From: Bianquea renquensis | GTDB taxonomy: Bacteria; Bacillota; Clostridia; Lachnospirales; Bianqueaceae | Length of the DNA stretch: 46,149 bases | Direction: 5' to 3' | NCBI RefSeq assembly: GCF_014384895.1 | Contig: NZ_JACRSQ010000025.1 | Coordinates: 1 to 46,149 of the forward strand | Shown: piece after piece, positions 33,727 to 40,962 of the stretch | Layout: every line of letters starts with the position of its first letter | How positions within the stretch are numbered: position 1 is the stretch's first letter | The notes under the pieces: model-generated | What the model was told of the DNA's origin: nothing | The model's database searches: none | What the model saw: the letters and a program-made list of their open reading frames with translations, nothing else | Program-made: the position numbers and the translations under genes

Positions 33727-34635
33727 TTGTTTGGTTTTTCTTCTTCCCGCCGGCACAACCGCATTCGCGAGAGCTTCTCCGACCGGGTTGTCTATTGTAT
33801 CACCATTCTCGTTATGATCCTTGTCCTTATTATCACCCTCTATCCTTTTCTCTACGTTCTCAGCATGTCCTTAAGCGATCAGGGCAGCGTGCTCCGTCAG
33901 GAGGTCTGGCTCCTTCCCAAAGGCTTTAATCTGAAATCCTACAAAAAGGTTTTCTCCGACTCCTCCATCTGGGTCGCCTACGGCAATACCCTGTACTACA
34001 CCATTGTCGGCACCATCGTCAATGTCATCTTCACCTGCATGACCGCCTACCCACTCTCCCGCAGGCGCTTCTGGGGCCGCAACTTCATCTCCCTGTTGAT
34101 CGTCTTCACCACCCTCTTCAGCGGGGGCATGATCCCCAACTTTTTGCTTATCAAAAACTTAGGTCTCTACAATACCCGCTGGGCGATGATTCTCCCCAAC
34201 GCCATCAGCGTCTTCAACATGATTCTCGCTCGCACTTTCTTCATGGGCATTCCTGAGAGCTTGATGGAATCCGCCTCCATCGATGGCGCTGGCGAGGGTA
34301 CCATTCTGTGGAAAATCGTCGTTCCCCTCTCCAAGCCCATTGTGGCCGTCCTCACCCTCTTTTACGCTGTCGGCCACTGGAATAGCTATTTCAACGCTCT
34401 CCTTTACGTCCCCGATATCAAGCTTCAACCTCTTCAGATGTATTTGGTTAAGCTTCTGGTGTTGGCGCAGGACCAGCTGGCCGAGGGCGATGGCGATCTC
34501 CTCCAGCTGGCTATGGAAGCCATGCAGACTAAGTATGCCACCATCATTGTCGTCATCCTCCCCATCCTCTGCATTTACCCCTTCTTACAGAAATACTTTG
34601 CTCAGGGCGTCATGATCGGCGCCATCAAGGAGTAA
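33727..34635 (+). CDS. Sugar ABC transporter permease, LplC type
   Basis: A 302-residue membrane protein with six predicted helices and the EAA loop ESASIDGAGEGTILWKIVVPLSKP. The C-terminal YPFLQKYFAQGVMIGAIKE is a hallmark of the LplC group. The open frame extends upstream within lplB, but TTG 33727, 6-7 nt after AGGAGGTG, is the proper start, 13 bp after the previous stop. It is the last full-length gene of the operon. Confidence 0.9.
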   Translation: MFGFSSSRRHNRIRESFSDRVVYCITILVMILVLIITLYPFLYVLSMSLSDQGSVLRQEVWLLPKGFNLKSYKKVFSDSSIWVAYGNTLYYTIVGTIVNVIFTCMTAYPLSRRRFWGRNFISLLIVFTTLFSGGMIPNFLLIKNLGLYNTRWAMILPNAISVFNMILARTFFMGIPESLMESASIDGAGEGTILWKIVVPLSKPIVAVLTLFYAVGHWNSYFNALLYVPDIKLQPLQMYLVKLLVLAQDQLAEGDGDLLQLAMEAMQTKYATIIVVILPILCIYPFLQKYFAQGVMIGAIKE

Positions 34636-34662
34636 TGGCATTCCCTGACAGAGGAGACTACT

Positions 34663-34686
34663 ATGAATGATTATCCCCAAAAATGA
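34663..34686 (+). pseudogene. Seven-codon open frame with a good ribosome site, possible gene remnant
   Basis: AGAGGAGA stands 5 nt before ATG and the frame reads MNDYPQK then stop. It lies 27 bp after the permease stop and just before the terminator, where such operons often carry an enzyme gene. Either a truncated gene start or a leader-like peptide; low certainty. Confidence 0.3.
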
Positions 34687-34693
34687 AAAAATC

Positions 34694-34731
34694 GCGCGGA
34701 TGCATTTGAATCGCCTCCGCGCTTCCTTTTT
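34694..34731. terminator. Bidirectional terminator between the transporter and thi operons
   Basis: Stem GCGCGGA/TCCGCGC with a 15-nt loop. On the plus strand it is followed by TTCCTTTTT and on the minus strand by GATTTTTTC, so it ends both convergent operons. Confidence 0.8.
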
Positions 34732-34748
34732 ACTTCTGGATCTTGTCA

Positions 34749-35855
34749 TTAGGTTCCATACAGGTAATCGGTGTAAACAGGCTGTAGTCCCCGCTGTAAA
34801 AGCATGGCATGGATATCCGAAACGGAGCGGGGGTCCGAAATCTGGAATTGCTCATCTCCCTTTGCCTCCTCTTCGTGTCCGCCGACGCCCGTTTTGACAC
34901 CGGCAGATATTTTGGTTGCGCACAGTCCAATAACATGATCCCGAAAACCAGCCCGCTCTCGCGTGGATATATTGATACCGGCAAAGGGCATGTAGATCCG
35001 GAGGGCTAGCATAATCTGTAGGAGCTGTGGCTCGTGGACATCGTTGGGGCTATTGTCTGCGTTATTCTTATAAGGGCGCAGACGGGGAACGGAGAAGGAT
35101 ACCTCGGCATGGGGATACCGCTTTTGCAGCAGACTCATGTGGAGAGCGCCAGCGTAAGCGTCCCTCCGGAAATCGCCAAGGCCGAGCAGCGCTCCGCCGC
35201 AGACTCCCCGCATACCGCCTTGTAGCGCTCGTTCCTGCGCGTTGAAGCGATAGGCAAAGTTCCGTTTCGGGCCCGCCAGGTGTACCTCCTGATACCGTGT
35301 TTGGTCATAGGTTTCTTGATAGACGCTGACAAAATCAGCGCCTTTTTCATGCAGGTAGGCGTACTCCTCCACATCCATGGGATAGACTTCAATGCCGATG
35401 GCAGTGAAATATTCTTTGGCAATCTCGACAGCCCGGCCGATATAGGCTACATTGGACTGCGATTTGGATTCCCCCGTCAACAGTAAGATTTCCTTTAAGC
35501 CGGTTTTTGCGATAGCGGAGAGCTCATGGTCAATTTCCTCCTCCGTAAGCTTTCCCCGGTGAATCTGGTTTTTACAGTTGAATCCACAGTACACGCAGTG
35601 GTTAACACAGAAGTTGGCGATATATAAGGGTGTGTAGAGTCCCACGCTGTTGCCAAAATGTGTGGCTGTCAGCACTTTAGCCCGCTGCGCCATGGGCTCC
35701 AGATACGGTGCAGCCGCGGGGGAGAGCAGGGCCGCCAAGTCCACCGGCGTTAGCGTTTGCTTTTCCAGGGCACAAAATACATCGTGGGAGGTGAACGCAG
35801 AGAAATCAACCGCATCCCTAGCGGCTGTCACCTGTTCTAAGATTGTCGTTTCCAT
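34749..35855 (-). CDS. thiH: 2-iminoacetate synthase (radical SAM, thiazole synthesis)
   Basis: A 368-residue radical SAM enzyme that cleaves tyrosine to dehydroglycine for the thiazole ring of thiamin. The cluster motif is CVNHCVYC (Cys83, 87, 90). HFGNSVGLYTPLYIANFC and FSVPRLRP are ThiH-typical. GTG 35861 is also in frame, but GGAGG is 7 nt before ATG 35855. The ribosome site lies in the end of thiG. It partners with ThiG. Use of tyrosine rather than glycine oxidase (ThiO) fits an anaerobe. Confidence 0.95.
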   Translation of the reverse strand: METTILEQVTAARDAVDFSAFTSHDVFCALEKQTLTPVDLAALLSPAAAPYLEPMAQRAKVLTATHFGNSVGLYTPLYIANFCVNHCVYCGFNCKNQIHRGKLTEEEIDHELSAIAKTGLKEILLLTGESKSQSNVAYIGRAVEIAKEYFTAIGIEVYPMDVEEYAYLHEKGADFVSVYQETYDQTRYQEVHLAGPKRNFAYRFNAQERALQGGMRGVCGGALLGLGDFRRDAYAGALHMSLLQKRYPHAEVSFSVPRLRPYKNNADNSPNDVHEPQLLQIMLALRIYMPFAGINISTRERAGFRDHVIGLCATKISAGVKTGVGGHEEEAKGDEQFQISDPRSVSDIHAMLLQRGLQPVYTDYLYGT

Positions 35856-35857
35856 CT

Positions 35858-36622
35858 TCACGCCTCCAAAAATCCTGTCAGCGGGGAGGATGCCTGCGCC
35901 GTCAGATTCAAAACCCGGCCAAGCCCTGCCAGATACGCTTGACGTCCCGACTCCACCGCCAGCTTGAAGGCAGCCGCCATGGCCGCTGGGTCCTGCGCCG
36001 TCGCAACCGCCGTATTGACGAGGACCGCAGCAGCGCCCATCTCCATAGCCTCGCAGGCCTGGGATGGCTTGCCGATCCCTGCGTCCACAATGATGGGCAA
36101 ATCCATCTCATCAATAAGCATCTGAATAAAGTCCTTCGAGCGCAGCCCCATGTTGCTTCCGATGGGAGCGCCAAGGGGCATAACCGCCGCGGCACCGGCG
36201 TCTTTGAGATCGCGGGCCACATTGAGATCCGGATGGATGTACGGCAGCACCACAAATCCTTCTTTTGCCAGAATCTCAGTGGCCAAAAGGGTCTCCTGAT
36301 TGTCCGGCATCAAATATTTTGTATCCCGAATGACCTCAATCTTGACAAAATCACCGCACCCCAGCTCTCTAGCCAGGCGGGCGATTCGAACCGCCTCCTT
36401 AGCGTTGCGTGCGCCGGACGTGTTGGGCAAGAGCGTGATGCCCTCCGGAACATAGTCCAAAATATTTTCCTCGCCTCCCTGATTCGCCCGGCGAAGAGCA
36501 AGGGTCACGATCTGCGTTTCCCCTCTTTGTATGACATCAGCCATTTTGGATAAGGAAAACTTTCCCGTTCCGAGAAGTAAACGGGATGTAAAGGGTCTGC
36601 CCCCGATTATCAATTCATCCAT
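35858..36622 (-). CDS. thiG: Thiazole synthase
   Basis: A 254-residue TIM barrel that builds the thiazole phosphate from deoxyxylulose phosphate, dehydroglycine and ThiS-thiocarboxylate. The Schiff-base Lys is in GDFVKIEVI; GAPIGSNMGL and VDAGIGKPSQA are the phosphate-binding segments. ATG 36634 is in frame, but ATG 36622 has GGAGG 5 nt upstream. It is third in thiSFGH and adjoins thiH. Confidence 0.96.
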   Translation of the reverse strand: MDELIIGGRPFTSRLLLGTGKFSLSKMADVIQRGETQIVTLALRRANQGGEENILDYVPEGITLLPNTSGARNAKEAVRIARLARELGCGDFVKIEVIRDTKYLMPDNQETLLATEILAKEGFVVLPYIHPDLNVARDLKDAGAAAVMPLGAPIGSNMGLRSKDFIQMLIDEMDLPIIVDAGIGKPSQACEAMEMGAAAVLVNTAVATAQDPAAMAAAFKLAVESGRQAYLAGLGRVLNLTAQASSPLTGFLEA

Positions 36623-36698
36623 ACTATCCTCCATCTGCCGCCCTGAGCGGCCTTTTGTATCCTATAGAAACCTGACCAAAGTTTGCGGAGCGAACTCT

Positions 36699-37505
36699 TT
36701 ATGGCTCGGTCTCACCCATCAGCAGGCGAAGCGCCATGTTCGCCTGATGCCCCGCGCAGACGGTAACGCGAGGGGCCATGAGCCCCACCCCCTCTCGCGC
36801 CTCTGAGGTCTCGTCCCCACATACGTACAAGCGCCGTAACGCTCGCCTCGTGTGGATCCGATTTGCGCTGTCCATGCCAGCCATACCGGATCCGCTGACG
36901 AGAATAGGTCCCTTTTCCATTTCCAGTATGGCATTGATTAACTCCGCTTTCGCACATGGATTGTCGAAGGCTTCACAGACGATATCGCAGGCACCGAAAC
37001 AGGAGACTGCGTTACGGGCCGTGATTCTGTGCGGATATGTTTGGACCTGGACGAGAGGGTTGATTTCCCGAATTTGGTTGGCACAGGCGTCCGTCTTTTG
37101 CATTCCCAGATGGGATACGCCATAACATTGCCGGTTGAGATTGCTGGGTTCCACTGTGTCAAAATCAGCGAGTACCAGGAGTCCAATGCCGGTTCGGGCT
37201 AACATCATCGCAATGTTAGAGCCGAGTCCGCCAAGGCCTGCGATTCCAACTTTGGCTGAGCGGACACGCTCGTACACGCCCGGCGTGAGCCGCGCCAGCA
37301 GCATGGCCTCCAGCTCTTCGCGGAGAGGAGTCTGCCCCTTTTGAATCAAGACAACTTGATCGCCCTCCCGCAGCCGTTGGTTTTCATTGGTGTGATACCC
37401 GTTGACGATGGTTACTTCGCTGGCGGGGGCCATAGCGCTGCGAAGGCTCCACAAAAATGGTGCCCCTGTATAGTCCACGGGATGTCCATTCACTTGCAGC
37501 CGCAC
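36699..37505 (-). CDS. thiF: ThiS adenylyltransferase with an N-terminal beta-grasp-like extension
   Basis: A 268-residue protein of the E1/ThiF family that activates the C-terminus of ThiS with ATP. The nucleotide loop GLGGLGSN, the following ADFDTVEPSNLNRQ and the catalytic-site region AGMAGMDSANRI are clear. The first 60 residues (LQVNGHPVDYTG, LREGDQVVLIQKG) look like a ThiS/MoaD beta-grasp domain without the terminal Gly-Gly, an unusual fusion. GTG 37505 is the start, 2 bp after the thiS stop, with GGAGGG inside the end of thiS. Confidence 0.88.
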   Translation of the reverse strand: MRLQVNGHPVDYTGAPFLWSLRSAMAPASEVTIVNGYHTNENQRLREGDQVVLIQKGQTPLREELEAMLLARLTPGVYERVRSAKVGIAGLGGLGSNIAMMLARTGIGLLVLADFDTVEPSNLNRQCYGVSHLGMQKTDACANQIREINPLVQVQTYPHRITARNAVSCFGACDIVCEAFDNPCAKAELINAILEMEKGPILVSGSGMAGMDSANRIHTRRALRRLYVCGDETSEAREGVGLMAPRVTVCAGHQANMALRLLMGETEP

Positions 37506-37507
37506 AG

Positions 37508-37702
37508 TCAACCCCCTCCTACAAAGCTTACAATTTCCAAACAATCATCCGGTTGAATTTCTGTCTGACTATACATGGATTTAGGAATGATGTCTCCATT
37601 TCGCTCGACGGCTATTTTTGCCGGATCATACTGAAACTTCTCCAATACCTGAAGCAGTGGAATCGCGGTTTCAAGCGCGATGTCCCTTCCATTTAAGCGC
37701 AT
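37508..37702 (-). CDS. thiS: Sulfur carrier protein ThiS
   Basis: A 64-residue ubiquitin-like carrier: MRLNGRDIALE at the start and the C-terminal SFVGGG that is adenylated by ThiF and then thiocarboxylated. ATG 37702 follows AAGGTGA; an upstream in-frame ATG has no ribosome site. First gene of thiSFGH behind the TPP riboswitch. Confidence 0.93.
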   Translation of the reverse strand: MRLNGRDIALETAIPLLQVLEKFQYDPAKIAVERNGDIIPKSMYSQTEIQPDDCLEIVSFVGGG

Positions 37703-37723
37703 TGTTTCACCTTCTCTCCTATG

Positions 37724-37767
37724 CAATAAAATAAAAGACTAAGCCTCCGCGCGTAAGCTTAGTCTTT
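37724..37767 (-). terminator. Riboswitch-controlled terminator before thiS
   Basis: Perfect 11-bp stem AAAGACTAAGC with GCTTAGTCTTT, followed on the minus strand by TATTTTATT. It lies between the TPP aptamer and thiS. Confidence 0.85.
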
Positions 37768-37814
37768 GGGTTCTATTATGCAAGGGCCTATAAAAACCAT
37801 ATGCCATAATAAAG

Positions 37815-37911
37815 CGCAAAACTCCCTACGTCGGAATTAACCGCACAGGTTCAATGGATCTGAGGACGGTACCTCACTCTCAGCTGATTGCATCAGCTCT
37901 CCAGTTTTGTC
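37815..37911 (-). promoter_or_regulatory. TPP riboswitch (THI element)
   Basis: On the minus strand the conserved aptamer blocks appear in order: CTGAGAGTGAGGTACC, TTGAACCTGTGCGG, TTAATTCCGACGTAGGGA. The closing stem pairs CAAAACT with AGTTTTG. Binding of thiamin pyrophosphate would favour the terminator at 37724-37767 and shut off thiSFGH. Confidence 0.95.
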
Positions 37912-37966
37912 TGCTTAGTTTCTTTTTTATGCGCCTGCGAAACCGAATCGTGCAGAGCATATATCT

Positions 37967-37995
37967 ATTATAGGCTTGTCTATGGAAATTGTCAA
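37967..37995 (-). promoter_or_regulatory. thi operon promoter
   Basis: Minus-strand TTGACA (37990-37995), 17-bp spacer, TATAAT (37967-37972), about 55 bp before the aptamer. Confidence 0.9.
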
Positions 37996-38050
37996 GGCTG
38001 GGTTTTCAATGGGTTATGTCCCTTTCTGTTTTCCGAATGAAAACAATCTG

Positions 38051-40834
38051 TCAACTGCGCGCGTTCTTTCCACCCCACAGTGCGGTGACGATGAGCCCGC
38101 CCAGGCTTAGAAGCATCAGCGCAACGCACAGTCCTATAGGGGCCGTGTCGCCCGTCTGTGGACTGTCAGGATTGTCCGGCTTGCTGGGGACATCCGGGTC
38201 AACTGGGGTGTCGGGACGATAGGTATTCACAAGGTCATATCCATGGAGGGTCTTGTCGTAGCCGGGTACATCCACCTCATCAATCGTGTAGACAATTTCG
38301 TGGCCGTCGGCTGCGTAACGAGTCATCTCAAAGGCGTACCCCCATCCGTCCCTGGCTGTTACCACCCGCTGGACGGCAAGCTGGCCGTCGGCGTAAACCT
38401 CCACGGTGATGGAATCGGGGGGATTGGGGTTGTCCCCATGCTCCCACGTCTTTGTGCCCTTGATCCTCACCGTATCCTCCCCTAGATCCGACTCATAGCG
38501 GTTGACAAACTCGATCCTTTCCGCCGCCTGTCCGTTTTTCACAAGGCTTTGGGCAGCCGTCAGCCTCCCCTCCTGCTGGGTGACGGTGATCGTCAGGGTA
38601 TAGAGGGCGTTATCATATCTCCATTCTTCCTCGCCGCCGTTCAACTCGGAAATTGTATAGATATAGACTCCTGCTTTCTCAAATATGAATCGGCCCAGCT
38701 CAGCCTCACCGCTGCCGGTGATCGCGATAATTTTGGCGCCACCGTCCGCGCCCTCCGGCATAGGCGCATCAGATTCGCCTTTCAGCAGGAAGGAAAACTG
38801 CGTTTCGGGCGCACTTTCACCCTCCACGACCTTTCGGATGACCGGCGGGTCAACGGATATTGGCGGAATATAGGTGTTGACAATATTCAGGCCGTCATAG
38901 GTAGCGGTGAAGCAGTCCAGCGGCGCTTCTTCAATGGTATATCGGATTTCATTGCCCTCCGCGTCATACTTGGGCACAGTAAAGCGGTAACGCCATTGGC
39001 CGTTGTCGTCCGGGGTGACTTGCTGCTCCTCTGCAAGCAGGCCGTCCTGCATGAGCCGGACCGTGATGGCCTCCGGCAGCACGCTTTTGTCGTAACCGCC
39101 CAGCTCCCACGTCTTTTCACCCTCGATTTCCATCTGTACCCGGTCTTTTTCAAAGGTGTTGGTAACGATAACCTCCACCGTCTGACCGGAAAGGGTGACG
39201 CCATAGCCGTTTGCGACAGACTGGCTGTACCCTTCGGGATAATAGTCGTCCTCCCTGACTTCATACTGTACCCCGGCTGGAACTTCAAATTCCCTGGCCT
39301 CGCCGGGTTTGAGTGTAAATTCCATATCCGCACCGTCAATGACAATGGTAAAGCGGAACTCTCTGTTTTCGTCCGCCTCCGGGTATTCGCCCGCCAGCCT
39401 CTTGGTAACGCGGAGGACCGCGACTTCCTCCGGCTCATCCGGCGTCCGGTTCTGGAACCGGACAGCAGCATTGCTTCCGCCAGTGATGACACCGGAAACC
39501 TCCATTACACCGGCTAGATATCCGCCGGAGCCGGTTTCTTTAACGGTGTAGGCCGTGCCGCCCGGGATCTCCTCGAACACGGCGGTCTGACCATGCTTTA
39601 AGTGAAGCGCACCGCCGCTTGTTAGCTGCCGCGGCTCACCGCCGTCGATGGAATACGGATATGTTCCGCTATCGGAAAAAATAACGGTGAACTCAAATTC
39701 CTTATCCAGGGCGGCATTGTCGCCCACAACTTCCTTTTCCACCGTCAGACTCCCCGGCTCGTCGGCTGGCTCATACACATTGACAAAGGGAAGCAACACG
39801 GTCTCATTGCCGGTGATCTGCCCGATGTACTCCGCAACAGTGGCGGTATAGCCCTCGGCGGTATAATCGGCTTCGGTGACGGTGTACGTCGCCGCCACAG
39901 GCAGGCCGAAAAAGGTTTTACTCTCGCCGTGCTTCAGGACAAAGGTTTCCGTCTGCCCGTTTATTACGGCGGTAAAGGTAAACTCCTTCTGCAAATCCGC
40001 GCCGGTGCCGGTCACTTCTTTGGAAACTGTCAGGCTTCCTGTCTGGCTGCGGGCGTAGGTATTGGTAAACACCGCCGCACAGCCATCTTCGGTGATCGTA
40101 CCCCTGTGGCCGGTGCCGGATACAGTATAGTCGGGGACGGGCTGCTCGGCAACGGAGTAGGCCACGCCCACCGGGACACTCTCAAACACGGCGGTCTGGC
40201 CGTGCTTGAGGGTGAGCGTGCCGTCGCTGGAAAGCTCTTGCGGCTCTCCATCGTCAATGGAATACGAATAGTCGCCGCCGTCTGAGAAGGCGACGGTAAA
40301 AGTAAACTCTTGCTGCTTTTGTTCCTCGGTCAGCGGGGAATTGTCCGCGTTCTCGACGACCTTTTGCACCGAGAGCGTCCCTTGCAGCCGGACGTTGTAG
40401 GCGGTGACCATGACAGGCTCCGTTTCCTCGCCGGTGACGGTGAAGGGGTAGCGGATAATCCGCTGGCCGGTTTTGTCGGTATCGAAGGTAAAGCCCGTGC
40501 TGGGGGCGATCTCTTCGAAGTAGTAGGAGCCCGCCGGAAGCTGCACGGCAATTTTACCCTTTTCATCGGTGATATACCGGCCGCCAAGCGGCTCGCCGTC
40601 AGAAGTAAAGATGGAAAAGGCCGCGCCTGGGACGGGTGTGATTGTTTCGTTGCCCTCCGTGTCCCTTTCCAGTTTCGTAAGCTCCACGTCGGCGTAGGCG
40701 ATGAGCTGGCTTTGGGTTTCGTTTTTGGCCTGCTGGCCGAGGCTTTGCCAGCCCAGCGTGCCGGTGATAAGGCCGCTTAACACAAATACTGCCGCCAGCA
40801 TCATACTAACTGACCGATATATCGCTATGCGCAT
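38051..40834 (-). CDS. Sortase-anchored pilin-like protein with SpaA, Cna-B and FctA-type domains and a SipW-type signal
   Basis: A 927-residue surface protein. The N-terminus MRIAIYRSVSMMLAAVFVLS continues into TGTLGWQSLGQQAKNE, the same SipW-type cleavage region as its two neighbours. A SpaA-like domain (about 42-150) is followed by four repeated modules of the SLTVSKEV...FVLKHGES kind, a Cna-B domain (GEKTWELGGY), an FctA/Spy0128-like pilin domain (FIFEKAGVYIYTISE) and a final Cna-B domain (GTKTWEHGDN). It ends with SPQTG (891-895), a membrane helix and a short tail. These domains usually carry internal isopeptide bonds. ATG 40834 follows AAAGGAGGGG. The upstream frame extension to 40993 is spurious. 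Probably the wall anchor of the fibre made by the two upstream proteins (inference). Confidence 0.9.
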   Translation of the reverse strand: MRIAIYRSVSMMLAAVFVLSGLITGTLGWQSLGQQAKNETQSQLIAYADVELTKLERDTEGNETITPVPGAAFSIFTSDGEPLGGRYITDEKGKIAVQLPAGSYYFEEIAPSTGFTFDTDKTGQRIIRYPFTVTGEETEPVMVTAYNVRLQGTLSVQKVVENADNSPLTEEQKQQEFTFTVAFSDGGDYSYSIDDGEPQELSSDGTLTLKHGQTAVFESVPVGVAYSVAEQPVPDYTVSGTGHRGTITEDGCAAVFTNTYARSQTGSLTVSKEVTGTGADLQKEFTFTAVINGQTETFVLKHGESKTFFGLPVAATYTVTEADYTAEGYTATVAEYIGQITGNETVLLPFVNVYEPADEPGSLTVEKEVVGDNAALDKEFEFTVIFSDSGTYPYSIDGGEPRQLTSGGALHLKHGQTAVFEEIPGGTAYTVKETGSGGYLAGVMEVSGVITGGSNAAVRFQNRTPDEPEEVAVLRVTKRLAGEYPEADENREFRFTIVIDGADMEFTLKPGEAREFEVPAGVQYEVREDDYYPEGYSQSVANGYGVTLSGQTVEVIVTNTFEKDRVQMEIEGEKTWELGGYDKSVLPEAITVRLMQDGLLAEEQQVTPDDNGQWRYRFTVPKYDAEGNEIRYTIEEAPLDCFTATYDGLNIVNTYIPPISVDPPVIRKVVEGESAPETQFSFLLKGESDAPMPEGADGGAKIIAITGSGEAELGRFIFEKAGVYIYTISELNGGEEEWRYDNALYTLTITVTQQEGRLTAAQSLVKNGQAAERIEFVNRYESDLGEDTVRIKGTKTWEHGDNPNPPDSITVEVYADGQLAVQRVVTARDGWGYAFEMTRYAADGHEIVYTIDEVDVPGYDKTLHGYDLVNTYRPDTPVDPDVPSKPDNPDSPQTGDTAPIGLCVALMLLSLGGLIVTALWGGKNARS

Positions 40835-40962
40835 GGCAAAGCCCCTCCTTTCTTCTATAGATATATTCATTTCGGTTGCCTGCCGCAAGCACAGCAGGCG
40901 GGAGTTGCTACCTGCTGGGAACCATTCCCTTTGAACTATGATCGCTTTATTCGGTAAGATTA

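Noticed and set aside
38549..39517. 322-codon plus-strand open frame
   Set aside because: It lies wholly opposite the well-supported pilin-like gene and shows no domain or start signal.
40835..40962. c-di-GMP riboswitch before the pilin-like gene
   Set aside because: The region contains a GCCTGC/GCAGGC hairpin, but the conserved GEMM blocks are missing.
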